Origin: Roseomonas genomospecies 6
GTDB lineage: Bacteria; Pseudomonadota; Alphaproteobacteria; Azospirillales; Azospirillaceae
NCBI RefSeq assembly: GCF_008365375.1
Contig: NZ_QOKW01000024.1
Coordinates: 1-64,000 of the forward strand
DNA: 64,000 nucleotides
Direction of reading: 5' to 3'
Position 1 is the first letter of the stretch, and each line of letters opens with the position of its first letter. Shown here piece after piece: positions 53,246 through 63,795 of the stretch. A model generated the notes under the pieces. The model saw only the letters and a list, made by a program, of their open reading frames with translations. It was not told the DNA's origin and ran no database searches. Made by a program: the position numbers and the translations under genes.

Positions 53246-55522
53246 ATGTCCAGCAAAGAGTTCAGCGACAAAGAACCCGCCGATCCCGAATTCGAGGCGC
53301 TGATCCGCTACATCCAGGAAAGCCGGGGACTCGATTTCCGCGGCTACAAGCGCACCAGCCTGCAACGGCGCATCCGCCGCCGGATGGAGGAGGCCGGCTG
53401 CGAGGATTTCGCCACCTACCACGGCCTGCTGGAGGCCGATCCGCAGGAATTCATCCATCTTCTGAACACCGTGCTGATCAACGTGACGTCCTTCTTCCGC
53501 GACACCGAGGCGTGGGACGTGCTGAGGAAGGAGGTCGTGCCGCAGATCCTCGCGCAGCGGTCCGACGACGGTCCCATCCGCATCTGGAGCGCCGGTTGCG
53601 CATCGGGGGAGGAGCCCTATTCCCTCGCCATGCTGTTCGCGGAGGCGCTGGGCAAGGACCAGTTCATCGACCGGGTGAAGATCTACGCCACCGATCTGGA
53701 CGACGCGGCCCTGAACATCGCCCGGCACGCCATCTACTCGCCGCGCGACGTGGAGAACGTGCCGCCACCGCTGCTGGACCGGTATTTCGAGCGGTCCAAC
53801 AACCACTATGTCTTCCTGCGCGATCTGCGCAAATGCGTGATCTTCGGGCGGCACAATCTGGTGACCGACGCCCCGATCTCGCGCATCGACCTGCTGGTCT
53901 GCCGCAACCTGTTGATCTATCTGGAAAGCGAGACCCAGAACATCGTTCTGCCGCGCCTGCACTATGCGCTGACCAACGACGGCGTCCTGTTCCTCGGCAA
54001 GGCGGAGACGCAGCTCGCCCGCTCCAAGATGTTCGAGCCGGTGAACCTGAAGAGCCGCATCTTCCGCAAGGTGCCGCAGGAATGGCGGCGCAGCCCGGGC
54101 GGCAGCCTGACCATCGCGCCGGAGCAGAACAACCACCGGCAGAGCTTCCAGACCCGCCTGATGGAAGGCATCGTGGACAGCAGCGCCACGGCCTATCTGT
54201 CGGTCAACGGCGAGGGCATCCTCGTCTTCGCCAACGCCATGGCCCGGCGGCTTCTGGACGTCGGCGAGATCGACATCGGGCGCCCGTTCCAGGATCTGTC
54301 GATCTCCTACCGCCCGGCAGAGCTGCGCTCCCGCATCGAGGAGGTGCAGAAGACCGGGCGCATGGTGCGCATCGAGCATCAGGAGTTCACCCGCCCGCCG
54401 GGCGAGCCGATGCGACTGACCATCGAGATCTCCCTGCTTTACGGGCGCGACGGGAAGCCGTTCGCCACGCTGCTGGGCTTCACCGACACCAGCCGGCATT
54501 TCCAGGTGCAGCAGGAGCTGGAAGCGGCGCAGGAAAGCCTGGAGACCACCATCGAGGAGCTGCAAAGCTCCAACGAAGAGCTTGAGACGACCAACGAGGA
54601 ACTCCAGTCCACCAACGAGGAGTTGGAGACCACGAACGAGGAACTCCAGTCCACCAACGAAGAACTGGAGACCATGAACGAGGAGCTGCGCTCCGCCAAC
54701 GAGGAGCTGGAGGTCGCGAACGAGGAGTTGCGCCGCCAGGGCGAGGAGTCCGGCGAGTTCCGCCGCTACTCCGAATCGATCCTGCGCAGCATGGATGTGG
54801 GCATCATCGTCCTGGACGAGGACTTGCGCGTGCGGTCCTGGAACCGCTGGGGCGAGAACATGTGGGGCCTGCGCGCGGAGGAGGTGCAGGGCGAACATTT
54901 CCTCGCCCTCGACATCGGCCTGCCGGTGCAACGGCTGCGCGCCCATCTGGAAGGTGTCCTGGAAAGCGGGGTGCCGCAGCCGCCGGCCATGCTGAACGCC
55001 GTGGACCGGCGCGGCCGCGCGGCGACCTGCCGGGTCCGGCTCTCGCCGCTGCTGTACGAGGTTCGGGAGGCGCACGGCGTCGTCCTGATCATCGAGGACG
55101 TCACCGAACAGACCCGCACCGAAGCCTTCGCCGGCTACCTCGGGCGCGTCATCGGCGAATCCCTGAACGAGGTCTATTTCCTGGACCCCTCCACCTTCCG
55201 CTTCCTTCTGGTGAACCGCGGGGCCGAGACGAAACTGGGCTACAAGCTGGACCACCTGAAGCAGCTCGCCGTCCACGATCTCATGCCCGAGGTGTCGGCG
55301 GAACGGTTCCGGGCTCTCGTCGCTCCTCTCCTGTCGGGCAAGAAGATGGAGGTCGTCTTCGAAACGGTGATGGAGGGCAGCCACCCCGGCGCCTACCCGG
55401 TGGAGGTCTGCCTCCAGCATTTCGGCGGGGAGCAGCCGCCGATCCTCCTCGCCATCGTGCACGACACGACCGAGCGCCAGCATCTGGGGGCGGAAGGCGG
55501 CAGGACGGCGGAGGTGGAATAG
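53246..55522 (+). CDS. CheR-type methyltransferase fused to coiled coil and PAS domains
   Basis: A 758-residue protein. The N-terminal CheR helical domain (about 15-70) and SAM-binding domain (about 90-280, SAGCASGEEPYSLAM, LLVCRNLLIYL) lack an associated CheB domain. Next comes a PAS-like segment (about 305-425), a long coiled coil built from EELQSTNEELETTN-type repeats (about 425-505) and two further PAS domains (about 510-625 and 630-745). Such CheR-PAS proteins work with CheB-like partners in receptor-independent signalling. The convergent cheB and the kinase beyond it form its likely partners. Start 53246 is the best ATG but without a strong ribosome binding site. Confidence 0.88.
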   Translation: MSSKEFSDKEPADPEFEALIRYIQESRGLDFRGYKRTSLQRRIRRRMEEAGCEDFATYHGLLEADPQEFIHLLNTVLINVTSFFRDTEAWDVLRKEVVPQILAQRSDDGPIRIWSAGCASGEEPYSLAMLFAEALGKDQFIDRVKIYATDLDDAALNIARHAIYSPRDVENVPPPLLDRYFERSNNHYVFLRDLRKCVIFGRHNLVTDAPISRIDLLVCRNLLIYLESETQNIVLPRLHYALTNDGVLFLGKAETQLARSKMFEPVNLKSRIFRKVPQEWRRSPGGSLTIAPEQNNHRQSFQTRLMEGIVDSSATAYLSVNGEGILVFANAMARRLLDVGEIDIGRPFQDLSISYRPAELRSRIEEVQKTGRMVRIEHQEFTRPPGEPMRLTIEISLLYGRDGKPFATLLGFTDTSRHFQVQQELEAAQESLETTIEELQSSNEELETTNEELQSTNEELETTNEELQSTNEELETMNEELRSANEELEVANEELRRQGEESGEFRRYSESILRSMDVGIIVLDEDLRVRSWNRWGENMWGLRAEEVQGEHFLALDIGLPVQRLRAHLEGVLESGVPQPPAMLNAVDRRGRAATCRVRLSPLLYEVREAHGVVLIIEDVTEQTRTEAFAGYLGRVIGESLNEVYFLDPSTFRFLLVNRGAETKLGYKLDHLKQLAVHDLMPEVSAERFRALVAPLLSGKKMEVVFETVMEGSHPGAYPVEVCLQHFGGEQPPILLAIVHDTTERQHLGAEGGRTAEVE
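54554..54679 (+). repeat. 42-nt tandem repeat within the coiled coil
   Basis: Three consecutive 42-base units encode the 14-residue coiled-coil unit EELQS(S/T)NEELETTN or TMN. The second and third (54596-54637 and 54638-54679) are nearly identical in DNA, so copy number could change by slippage or recombination. Confidence 0.85.
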
Positions 55523-55532
55523 GGCGGCTCCG

Positions 55533-56552
55533 TCAATCCTCCCCCTCGGCAGCCATGCCGCCCGCCAGCTCCTGTCCCGGCCCGGCAAGCACATTCTTCA
55601 ACAAGGCGGCGCTCCCTTCGGCCTCCCGCGCCGCCCGGGTCCATTTCGTCTCGATGATGACGTGCCCATGCTCCCGGGCCCGATCGGCCAGACGCCGGAA
55701 CATGACCGCGCGGTCCTCGTGGGTGCGCAGGGCGACCCAAATGGCCTGCTCGATCGATTCCCGATGGCCGGCCGCCAGTGTTTCGGGGGCATAGGCGTGC
55801 CCGACCTTGCAGCGGAAGCGCAGCAGCGGGCCGTCCTCGATCTCCACCAGGTTGCCGCCGCATTCGGGGCAGCTCAGGGTGCTGGGCCGCCCGACGGACG
55901 CGGTGGACTCCGGCACGGCGTCGAATTCCCTCTCGGAAATGCGCGCCTCCTCCGCGATGTCGGCGGGGATCGGCACGGCGGGTCCCGGCGGTTCGTTCAG
56001 AAGGCGGGCCAGCAGCGCCGGCAGGTCGGACAGCGGGGCGCAGGCATCCACGGACACATGCCGCAGGGCGTTGCGCGGCATGCTCGGCCATTCCGCGTCC
56101 TCCGGGTCCTGAACCACGGCGACACCGCCGCATCGCTTCACGGCGCGCAGCCCGGCGGTCCCGTCGTCCAGCGTGCCGGTCAGGATCAGCCCAACCACCC
56201 GCGGCCCATAGGCGACCGCCACCGAGCGGAACAGCGGGTCGATGGCGGGGCGGCAGCGGTTCTCCCGCGCCCCGCGGCGCACCAGGGCGCAGCCGTCCTT
56301 GACCAGCAGGTGGTGGTCGGGCGGGGCGATGTGTATCCAGCCGGGCCGCACCGGTTCCCCATCCTCCGGATGGAAGGCCGGAAGCCATCCGGCGCGCGAC
56401 AGGACGGCCGGCAGCACGCTCTGCGTGGCGCCGATGTGCTGGACGACGAAGACCGTTGCCGTCACGTCGCGCCGCATTGCCGCGAACAGCGTCTTCAGGG
56501 CGGTGATCCCGCCGGCCGAGGCGCCAACAGCCAGGATGCTTCTCTTGTCCAT
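55533..56552 (-). CDS. CheB-type methylesterase without receiver domain
   Basis: A 339-residue protein whose N-terminal 190 residues are a CheB catalytic domain: S12 in VGASAGG, H39 in VVQHIG and the aspartate in [12 protein letters not shown]. There is no N-terminal receiver domain. The C-terminal part has a zinc-ribbon-like CPECGGNL...FRCKVGHAY region (about 228-258) seen in CheB proteins that pair with CheR-PAS proteins. The open frame extends far upstream, but ATG 56552 fits the domain start. Confidence 0.9.
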   Translation of the reverse strand: MDKRSILAVGASAGGITALKTLFAAMRRDVTATVFVVQHIGATQSVLPAVLSRAGWLPAFHPEDGEPVRPGWIHIAPPDHHLLVKDGCALVRRGARENRCRPAIDPLFRSVAVAYGPRVVGLILTGTLDDGTAGLRAVKRCGGVAVVQDPEDAEWPSMPRNALRHVSVDACAPLSDLPALLARLLNEPPGPAVPIPADIAEEARISEREFDAVPESTASVGRPSTLSCPECGGNLVEIEDGPLLRFRCKVGHAYAPETLAAGHRESIEQAIWVALRTHEDRAVMFRRLADRAREHGHVIIETKWTRAAREAEGSAALLKNVLAGPGQELAGGMAAEGED

Positions 56553-56690
56553 GGACCGGAATCGATATTTTGCATGCCAAGTGACAACAACACTGCGACG
56601 AAGAAATTCCAGCTTTGGTCCTATCACTTTTCCACGCGCGCACTGTTGAGCGGGCTGTGCAATCATTCGTTCCCGGGAGAAGGGGGGAGC

Positions 56691-58634
56691 GTGGGGAAGC
56701 CGGTGCCGATCAGCGCAGGGGACGATACGCGGGACTCCGAGCGCATCTTGCTGCAACAGCGCGTCGCGGAGTTGGACCGGAGCCTGGAACAGGCCCTGGT
56801 GACGGCGGAGGATGCGCAGGAGGAAGCGCGCCTCCTGGCCGCCGACCGCGTCCAGATGGAGGAGGAACTGAACGCGCAGCGGCAGGAGATCGCCGCGTTG
56901 CGTGAACGTCTCGCCCAGTCCGAAACCCGCCGGTCGGAGCTGCTCGACGCTCTGACCGCTTCCGACCAGAGGCTCAGCGTCCTCCGCCGGGACGAAACCC
57001 ACCTGTCCGAGGAACTCCAGACCTCCTACGAGGAGCTTCAGGTCATAACCGAGGAGTTGGAGCGGGCCAACGCCGAGTTGGAACGGCGGGTCGAGGAGCG
57101 CACGGCCCAGCTCACCGTGAGCGAGCGGCGATTCCAAACCCTGTTCGAGGCCATGGACGAGGGGTTCCTCCTCGCCGACGTTCTTTTCGACGGCGACCGC
57201 CCGGTGGACGTCCTCCATCTGGACATGAATCCCGCGGCGCGGCGCGTGACCGGCGAGGATTTCGTCGGGCGGCGGCTGCGCGAGATCAGCCCGGCCTTCG
57301 AAGAGCATTGGTACGAGGTGTTCGGCCGCGCTGCGCGCGACGGCGAGTCGGTGCGGACGGAGCTTTACGCGGCACCGTTGGAGAAGTGGATCAGCTTCTA
57401 CGTCTTCAAGGTCGGTGCCCCCGAACAGCGCCGCATCGCCGTGATCTTCCAGGACGTCACCGAACGGAAGGAAGCCCAGGAGCAGCTTCGGCGTGCGAAG
57501 GAGGCTGCGGAGGCGGCGAACCGGGCGAAGACCAAGTTCCTCGCCGCCGCCAGCCACGACCTGCGTCAGCCGATCCAGGCGGCGGCCCTCTACGCCCATG
57601 TCCTGCAGGGGGCGGTCGGCGCGGACCCGGTCGCCCGCGAATCGCTCCTCCGGTTGAAGGCCTCGATCGACAGCCTGAACGGCATGCTGAGCGGGCTGCT
57701 CGACCTGTCCCGGCTGGAGGCCGGCGTCATCGAGGTGTCGGTCACCGACTTCGTGCCCACGGCCTTGATGAGCCGTCTGGCCGAGGAGTTCCGCGGCCTG
57801 GCCGAAGCGTCGATGGTCGAGCTGCGCTGCCGGACCACCCGCGTCGCGGTGTCCACCGACCCGCATCTTCTGGAGCGCCTGCTGCGCAACCTGCTGTCCA
57901 ACGCCATCGCGCATGGCCGGCCCAAGGGTACGGATGCCGGCGGACGGGTGTTGATCGGCTGCCGCCGGCGGGCGAACGGGGTGGAGTTCCAGGTGTGGGA
58001 CAACGGGCCGGGCATTCCGGAAGACGCCCGTGGCGCCATTTTCGAGGAGTTCCGCCAGCTCAACAACCCGGAGCGCAACGCCGCGCAGGGGTTCGGGCTG
58101 GGGCTGTCCATCGTGTCGCGGCTCGCCCGCCTGCTGGGGGTGGAGGTGGCGCTGCGGTCGCGGGTCGGGGCGGGGTCGGTCTTCTCGGTGACGGTGCCCT
58201 ACGCCCGCAAGCCGGAGGCCGGCGTCACGGCGGTGCCCGCCCTGGGCGGCGCGAACCAGGAACGGAGGCTGAAAGGGCACACGGTGCTGCTGGTGGAGGA
58301 CGACGAGCAGGTCCGCCGCAGCATGACCATGATGCTGAAGCGCTGGGGCCTGCGCGTGGTCGCCGTGTCCTCGACGGCGGAACTGGCGGCGATCCTGCCC
58401 CGCCTGCGGCGTCCGCACGTCGTGCTGACCGACTACCGCCTGCCCGGCGGCAATTCCGGACGTTCGGTGGTCGAGCTGGTGCGCCGGCGCTGGCCCGTGC
58501 CGGGGGTCATCATCACCGGCGACACCGCCCCGGAACGGCTGCGCGAAGCGATGTCGCTCGGCTGCCGCCTGCTGCACAAGCCGGTGCTGCCCGCGGATCT
58601 GGCCGGAGCGCTGGGCGAGGTGCTCCATTCCTGA
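56691..58634 (+). CDS. hybrid histidine kinase with coiled coil, PAS and receiver domains
   Basis: From GTG 56691 (behind AAGGGGGGAG) the product is 647 aa. A cytoplasmic coiled coil (about 20-140) is followed by a PAS domain (about 145-260), a HisKA domain with H289 in ASHDLRQP, an HATPase domain ([19 protein letters not shown]) and a C-terminal receiver with D581 in [10 protein letters not shown]. No membrane segment, so it senses an internal signal or a partner, plausibly the CheR-PAS/CheB pair next door. Divergent from cheB. Confidence 0.92.
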   Translation: MGKPVPISAGDDTRDSERILLQQRVAELDRSLEQALVTAEDAQEEARLLAADRVQMEEELNAQRQEIAALRERLAQSETRRSELLDALTASDQRLSVLRRDETHLSEELQTSYEELQVITEELERANAELERRVEERTAQLTVSERRFQTLFEAMDEGFLLADVLFDGDRPVDVLHLDMNPAARRVTGEDFVGRRLREISPAFEEHWYEVFGRAARDGESVRTELYAAPLEKWISFYVFKVGAPEQRRIAVIFQDVTERKEAQEQLRRAKEAAEAANRAKTKFLAAASHDLRQPIQAAALYAHVLQGAVGADPVARESLLRLKASIDSLNGMLSGLLDLSRLEAGVIEVSVTDFVPTALMSRLAEEFRGLAEASMVELRCRTTRVAVSTDPHLLERLLRNLLSNAIAHGRPKGTDAGGRVLIGCRRRANGVEFQVWDNGPGIPEDARGAIFEEFRQLNNPERNAAQGFGLGLSIVSRLARLLGVEVALRSRVGAGSVFSVTVPYARKPEAGVTAVPALGGANQERRLKGHTVLLVEDDEQVRRSMTMMLKRWGLRVVAVSSTAELAAILPRLRRPHVVLTDYRLPGGNSGRSVVELVRRRWPVPGVIITGDTAPERLREAMSLGCRLLHKPVLPADLAGALGEVLHS

Positions 58635-58833
58635 CGCCGCCGCCCGTTGAGCGGGCCGACGGACCTGGAGCCGGTGGGCGCCGGCATGGCGCAATCGCTG
58701 ACCCAAAAGCTCGTGCCCTTTCCGCTCCGCCCGCGCCGATGCCCTGCCCCACCCCCACTTCCCGTTTGCGCTTTGCGGCTCCACGTAGGATAAAGCGCCC
58801 CAATTCCCGAGATTTCCGACGGCGAGCACCCCC

Positions 58834-59934
58834 ATGGGCTTCAATTGCGGCATCGTCGGCCTGCCGAACGTCGGCAAGTCGACCCTTTTCAACGCGCTGA
58901 CCGCCACCCAGGCGGCGGAGGCGGCCAACTTCCCCTTCTGCACCAAGGAGCCGAACGTCGGCCGCGTCGGCGTGCCCGACCCGCGGCTGGACAAGCTGGC
59001 GGCCATCGCCAAGTCGCAGAAGATCATCCCGACCCAGCTCGAATTCGTGGACATCGCCGGCCTGATCCGCGGCGCCTCGAAGGGTGAGGGTCTGGGCAAC
59101 CAGTTCCTGGCGAACATCCGCGAGGTGGACGCCATCGTCCACGTCCTGCGCTGCTTCGAGGACGACGACGTCACCCATGTGGAAGGCAACGTCGATCCCC
59201 TGCGCGACGCCGAGGTGGTCGAGACGGAGCTGATGCTCGCCGACATGGAGAGCCTGGAGCGCCAGCTCACCAGCCTCCAGAAGAAGGCCAAGGGCGGCGA
59301 CAAGGACTCCAAGATCAAGGCCGATCTGATGGAGCGCGCGCTGAAGGTCCTTCAGGACGGCAAGCCGGCCCGCGTCGTCGAGGTCAGCGACGAGGAGTGG
59401 CCGGTGTTCAAGCAGTTCATGCTGCTGACCGCCAAGCCCGTCCTCTACGTCTGCAACGTCGAGGAATCTTCCGCGGCCACCGGCAACAGCCTGACCGCCA
59501 AGGTCGCCGAGAAGGCCAAGGCCGAGAACGCCGGCATGGTTGTCATCTCCGCCGCCATCGAGTCGGAGGTCGCCCAGCTTTCCGACGCCGCCGAGAAGCA
59601 GGAGTTCCTGGAATCCCTCGGCCTGGAGGAGACCGGCCTGAACAAGCTGATCCGCGCCGGCTTCCAGCTTCTCGACCTCATCACCTTCTTCACCGTCGGC
59701 CCGAAGGAGGCCCGCGCCTGGACCGTGCGCCGCGGCGCCAAGGCCCCGGAGGCGGCGGGCGTCATCCACACCGATTTCGAGCGCGGCTTCATCCGGGCCG
59801 AGACCATCGATTTCGACAGCTACGTCACGCTGGGCGGCGAGCAGGGCGCCAAGGACAACGGCAAGATGCGCCAGGAAGGCAAGGAGTACGTCGTCAACGA
59901 CGGCGACATCTTCCACTTCCGCTTCAACGTTTGA
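58834..59934 (+). CDS. ychF: ribosome-binding ATPase YchF
   Basis: A 366-residue Obg-family P-loop protein: GLPNVGKST (8-16), [22 protein letters not shown] near residue 70, a helical insert and a C-terminal TGS-like domain ([17 protein letters not shown]). YchF prefers ATP over GTP and acts in translation and redox stress. Usually neighbour to pth; here separated by the signalling block. Confidence 0.96.
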   Translation: MGFNCGIVGLPNVGKSTLFNALTATQAAEAANFPFCTKEPNVGRVGVPDPRLDKLAAIAKSQKIIPTQLEFVDIAGLIRGASKGEGLGNQFLANIREVDAIVHVLRCFEDDDVTHVEGNVDPLRDAEVVETELMLADMESLERQLTSLQKKAKGGDKDSKIKADLMERALKVLQDGKPARVVEVSDEEWPVFKQFMLLTAKPVLYVCNVEESSAATGNSLTAKVAEKAKAENAGMVVISAAIESEVAQLSDAAEKQEFLESLGLEETGLNKLIRAGFQLLDLITFFTVGPKEARAWTVRRGAKAPEAAGVIHTDFERGFIRAETIDFDSYVTLGGEQGAKDNGKMRQEGKEYVVNDGDIFHFRFNV

Positions 59935-59948
59935 TTGGACAGTCACGC

Positions 59949-59978
59949 AACCCTTCTCCTCTCCGGGGGAGAAGGGTT
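59949..59978 (+). terminator. hairpin after ychF
   Basis: AACCCTTCTCC (59949-59959) pairs with GGAGAAGGGTT (59968-59978). Only a short TT follows, so termination efficiency is uncertain. Confidence 0.6.
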
Positions 59979-60129
59979 AACGCCACCCAATCTTATCACC
60001 GTCGGGGAGTCCGTTAACCCTTTCGTAATTCTGGAAAAACCGCTTAAATACCCCTGAGATATGGTTAACAAATCCCGCTTCGGCTGTTACTGCCTTGAGA
60101 CGGCAGCCGAGGGCAGGACGGGAGGGGAC

Positions 60130-60951
60130 ATGGCGGTGAACCAGAACGCGACCATCGCGCCGGGTCCCGGCACCTTCTCCGACCGCGTGCGCGACGCCAT
60201 CCGGCACGGCGAATTGCGCTTGGCCTTCCAGCCGCAGGCCGACGCCCAAAGCGGGCGCCTGACCGGGTTCGAGGCGCTGTCCCGCTGGCGTCTGGACGAC
60301 GGGACGGTGATCCCGCCCGACGTCTTCATCCCCATGGCGGAAACCAGCGACGCCATCAACATTCTGGGCGAATGGACGGTGCGCCGCGCCTGCGAGACCG
60401 CGGCGGGCTGGATGCATGGTGGAATCGCCGACGTGCCGGTGGCGGTGAACCTGTCGGCCCGCCAGTTGGAAGATCCCGGCTTTGCCCGCACCGTTCTGGG
60501 CATCCTGGCCGAAACCGGCCTGCCCGCCGCCAACCTGAAGCTGGAGCTGACCGAAACCGCCCTGTTCGAGCACAGCGACTCCTCGCGCGAGGTGCTGACC
60601 CAGTTGCGCGGCGCCGGGGTGCGGCTGGTGCTGGACGATTTCGGGACGGGCTACTCTTCACTATCCCTGCTGCGCCGCGTGCCGGTGGAGGCCCTGAAGA
60701 TCGACAAGCATTTCACCCAGGCGATGGTGCAGGACCGCGACGCCGCAGCCATCGTGCGCGCCGTCATCGATCTCGCCCACGCGCTGGGCATGCAGGTGAT
60801 CGCGGAGGGGGTGGAGACCAACGACCAGCTTCTGTACCTGCGCGCCTACCGCTGCGACCGCATCCAGGGCTATCTGCTGGCGAAGCCCCTGGACGAGGGT
60901 CAGGTGCCGGACTTCATCCGCCGGCTCGCCGCGACGCCGACAGGCGGATGA
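60130..60951 (+). CDS. stand-alone EAL-domain cyclic-di-GMP phosphodiesterase
   Basis: A 273-residue protein that is nearly all EAL domain. The catalytic and metal motifs are intact: EAL in FEALSRW, N in VNLSARQLE, E in ELTETAL, DDFGTGYSSL, K in LKIDKHF and E in AEGVET. It should hydrolyse c-di-GMP. No GGDEF or sensor domain. GGGAGGGG before ATG 60130 decides the start over ATG 60061. Its end overlaps the convergent Nudix gene by 38 bases. Confidence 0.93.
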   Translation: MAVNQNATIAPGPGTFSDRVRDAIRHGELRLAFQPQADAQSGRLTGFEALSRWRLDDGTVIPPDVFIPMAETSDAINILGEWTVRRACETAAGWMHGGIADVPVAVNLSARQLEDPGFARTVLGILAETGLPAANLKLELTETALFEHSDSSREVLTQLRGAGVRLVLDDFGTGYSSLSLLRRVPVEALKIDKHFTQAMVQDRDAAAIVRAVIDLAHALGMQVIAEGVETNDQLLYLRAYRCDRIQGYLLAKPLDEGQVPDFIRRLAATPTGG

Positions 60952-61375
60952 CCCGCTCCGTCTCGTCCCACTCGGTCAGTTCCGCGGCCTCCTCGACGGT
61001 GGCCCACACCGCCTCCAGCGCGTCGTCGGCGCAGACGGCCTCGCCCTCCGGGCAGTCCGCCGCCACCTCCACGATGGTGTAGTGGTACTGGACGGCCCCG
61101 GCGTCGTCGAGCGTCATGGCGTCCACCACCGTGACCACCTCCGTCGGCACGACGTGCAGGCCGGTTTCCTCCAGCACCTCGCGCACCGCCGTCTCGAACA
61201 CCGTCTCGCCCACCGACTGGGCACCGCCGGGCAGGCTCCACTGCCCCATCCGCGGCGGGCGGCCCCGGCGGATCAGCAGGACCCGGTCGCCGCGCCACAC
61301 CACCGCGCCCACCCCCACCCAGGGACGGTCGGGATATTCGCGGGCCGTACGGTCGGCGTGTTCTGTGGCGGACAT
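60914..61375 (-). CDS. Nudix hydrolase
   Basis: A 153-residue protein with the Nudix box GGAQSVGETVFETAVREVLEETGL (cited by its ends GGAQSVGE and REVLEETGL) near residue 50. It hydrolyses nucleoside diphosphate derivatives; ADP-ribose or oxidised nucleotides are possible substrates. The 3' end overlaps the EAL gene. Confidence 0.9.
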   Translation of the reverse strand: MSATEHADRTAREYPDRPWVGVGAVVWRGDRVLLIRRGRPPRMGQWSLPGGAQSVGETVFETAVREVLEETGLHVVPTEVVTVVDAMTLDDAGAVQYHYTIVEVAADCPEGEAVCADDALEAVWATVEEAAELTEWDETERVIRLSASRRAGG

Positions 61376-61486
61376 GGAAACTCCCTCGTTGCGCTTGACC
61401 CGACGCTAACCCAGGCGGACAGTTGGATTCCAGTGGCCGAATTTCAGTGGCCATGAGGCCGAACGAACCGCCACCCGGACGCCGCC

Positions 61487-62422
61487 ATGAAGCTCAACGA
61501 GATCCGCACCTTCGTCGCCGTGGCCGAGGCCCAGTCCGTGCAGGAGGCCGCGCATCGGCTGGGGCTGACCCAATCCGCCGTCTCGCGCCTGATCCAGCGG
61601 CTGGAGGCGGAGCTTGGCGTGCCGCTGTTCGACCGCCAGACCAAGCCGCTGGCCCTGACCCGCGACGGCGACATGGCGCTGGCCCACGCGCACCGCGTGC
61701 TGAAGGCGGCGGACGAGCTGTCGGACGCCTTCGCCGGGGCGGCCCAGCCCCAGGGGCTGCTGCGGCTGGGGGTGGCCCATGTGCTGACCACCATCGCCGC
61801 GCACCAGCCGCTGGACCGGCTGCGCGCCGCTTTCCCCGGCCTGACCGTCCGCCTGCATTCGGACTGGAGCACGCCGCTGATCGAGCAGGTGCGCAACGGC
61901 ACGCTGGACGGCGCGCTGGTGCTGACGCACGACGCCCAGATGCCGCCGGACGATCTGGACGCCGTCTGCATCTCGCGCGAGCCGGTGCGGATCATCGCCT
62001 CCGCCGATCTCGCGGCGCGGCAGGAGTGGACCCTGCCCGCCATGAACGCGCTGGGCTGGGTGCTCCAGCCCGACGGGTGCCAGTACCGGATCGCCATGGG
62101 CCGCAGGATGGCGGAGCACGGATCGGGGCTGAACGTCACGGTGGAGGCGTTCGACCAGTCGCTGCTGCTGTCGCTGGTGGCGCGCGGATTCGGATTCGGG
62201 CTGGCGCCGCTGCGGCTGATCGCGCCGACGGCCCAGGCCGCCAGCCTGCGGGCTCTGGAAATGCCGGACTTCGCGCTGACCGTCGCGGTGTGGCTGCTGC
62301 GCGGGCGCTTCACGGGGCGCATCGGCCCGGTCTTCGACGTGCTGGAGGACAGCCTGCTCGACCTGCTGCCCCCGGCGGAGGCAGAGCCGGTGCCCGCGCG
62401 CTGCCATTCCGCCGCCGAATAA
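61487..62422 (+). CDS. LysR-family transcriptional regulator
   Basis: A 311-residue LysR regulator: helix-turn-helix AEAQSVQEAAHRLGLTQSAVSRLIQRLE (residues 14-41, cited by ends AEAQSVQE and LIQRLE) and a C-terminal effector domain. It is transcribed in the same direction as the MFS gene 115 bases downstream and probably regulates it. Confidence 0.92.
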   Translation: MKLNEIRTFVAVAEAQSVQEAAHRLGLTQSAVSRLIQRLEAELGVPLFDRQTKPLALTRDGDMALAHAHRVLKAADELSDAFAGAAQPQGLLRLGVAHVLTTIAAHQPLDRLRAAFPGLTVRLHSDWSTPLIEQVRNGTLDGALVLTHDAQMPPDDLDAVCISREPVRIIASADLAARQEWTLPAMNALGWVLQPDGCQYRIAMGRRMAEHGSGLNVTVEAFDQSLLLSLVARGFGFGLAPLRLIAPTAQAASLRALEMPDFALTVAVWLLRGRFTGRIGPVFDVLEDSLLDLLPPAEAEPVPARCHSAAE

Positions 62423-62537
62423 CCTTCTTTCTCTTTGTGAATTTGATGGACGCCCGGCGCGGGCCTATCGTGTCACCCTGTTGAGCAGCGGGCCAGCGTT
62501 GCCGCACCGGCCACAGCCCGCGCGAAGGGAGGATCAA

Positions 62538-63791
62538 TTGGACACCAGCAACCGGGCGGACGGAGCGGCCGTGGCCCGCTCCTGGCGGACGCCGGGCTTC
62601 GTGATCGCCTGCGGCTGCCTGATCGCGCTGCTGGCCTTCGGCCCGCGGTCCAGCATGGGCCTGTTCACCGCACCCCTGTCGGAGGCGCACGGCTGGGGCC
62701 GCGACGTCTTCGCCCTGTCCATCGCCATCCAGAATCTTGTCTGGGGCATCGGCACCCCCTTCGCCGGGGCGCTGTGCGACCGTTACGGGCCGGCGCTGGT
62801 GCTGGGAATCAGCGGGATTCTCTATGCGCTGGGGCTGGCGCTGATGCCCTACGCCGACACGCCGCTGATGCTGCATCTCAGCTCCGGCCTGCTGATCGGG
62901 CTGGGTCTGGCGGGAGCGTCCTTCGGCATCGTCATCGCCGGCTTCAGCCGCATCGTCCCGCCGGAGAAGCGGAGCTGGTCGATGGGTGTGGCCACCGCCG
63001 CGGGGTCCATGGGCCAGTTCCTGTTCGCCCCCACCGGTCAGGCCTTCATCGCCGCCTATGGCTGGCAGACGGCGCTGATCCTGTTCGGCGCGTCGATGCT
63101 GATGATCCCGGTGCTCGCCTCCTCCTTCGCCGGGGCGGGCGGAGCGAAGAGCGCGCAGGCCGTCACCGGGGCGAACATCGGCTTCGCCGCGACGATCCGG
63201 CAGGCCTTCCAGCACCGCAGCTACGTTCTGCTGGTCACCGGCTTCTTCGTCTGCGGCTTCCAGCTCGCCTTCATCACCACGCATCTGCCGCCCTATCTGA
63301 CCGCGGCGGGGATCAGCCCCAGCCTCGCCTCCTGGGCGATGGCGCTGATCGGGCTGTTCAACGTGGTCGGTTCCTACATGTCGGGCGTGCTGGGCGGGAA
63401 AATGAGCAAGCGCGTGCTGCTCTGCGCCAACTACACGCTGCGCGGCCTGTGCACCGCTCTCTTCATCCTGGTGCCGGTCACCCCACTGTCGGTGATTCTC
63501 TACGCCGCGGCGATGGGCCTGCTGTGGCTGTCCACCGTGCCGCCGACGTCGGGCCTCGTCGCGCTGATGTTCGGCACGCGCTATCTGGGGATGCTCTACG
63601 GCTTCGCCTTCCTCAGCCACCAGATCGGCGGTTTCCTCGGCGTGTGGCTGGGCGGCGTGCTGTACGAGCGCGTCGGCTCCTACGACGTGGTGTGGTGGGC
63701 CAGCGTGGTCCTGGCGCTGGCCGCCGCCGCGGTGAACTGGCCGATCGCCGAGAAGCCGGCCCCCTCCCTGGCGGCGGAAGCGAAAGCGTAA
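62538..63791 (+). CDS. MFS transporter
   Basis: A 417-residue major facilitator superfamily permease with 12 predicted helices; the loop motif GALCDRYGPALVLG between helices 2 and 3 is the family's A-motif. Oxalate/formate- or monocarboxylate-type MFS proteins are closest in general appearance. Start TTG 62538 is chosen because GGGAGGA lies 4 bases upstream. Confidence 0.88.
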   Translation: MDTSNRADGAAVARSWRTPGFVIACGCLIALLAFGPRSSMGLFTAPLSEAHGWGRDVFALSIAIQNLVWGIGTPFAGALCDRYGPALVLGISGILYALGLALMPYADTPLMLHLSSGLLIGLGLAGASFGIVIAGFSRIVPPEKRSWSMGVATAAGSMGQFLFAPTGQAFIAAYGWQTALILFGASMLMIPVLASSFAGAGGAKSAQAVTGANIGFAATIRQAFQHRSYVLLVTGFFVCGFQLAFITTHLPPYLTAAGISPSLASWAMALIGLFNVVGSYMSGVLGGKMSKRVLLCANYTLRGLCTALFILVPVTPLSVILYAAAMGLLWLSTVPPTSGLVALMFGTRYLGMLYGFAFLSHQIGGFLGVWLGGVLYERVGSYDVVWWASVVLALAAAAVNWPIAEKPAPSLAAEAKA

Positions 63792-63795
63792 GGCC

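Noticed and set aside
56553-59318. Upstream extension of the cheB reading frame
   Set aside because: Runs opposite the histidine kinase and ychF; the CheB domain begins exactly at the ATG at 56552.
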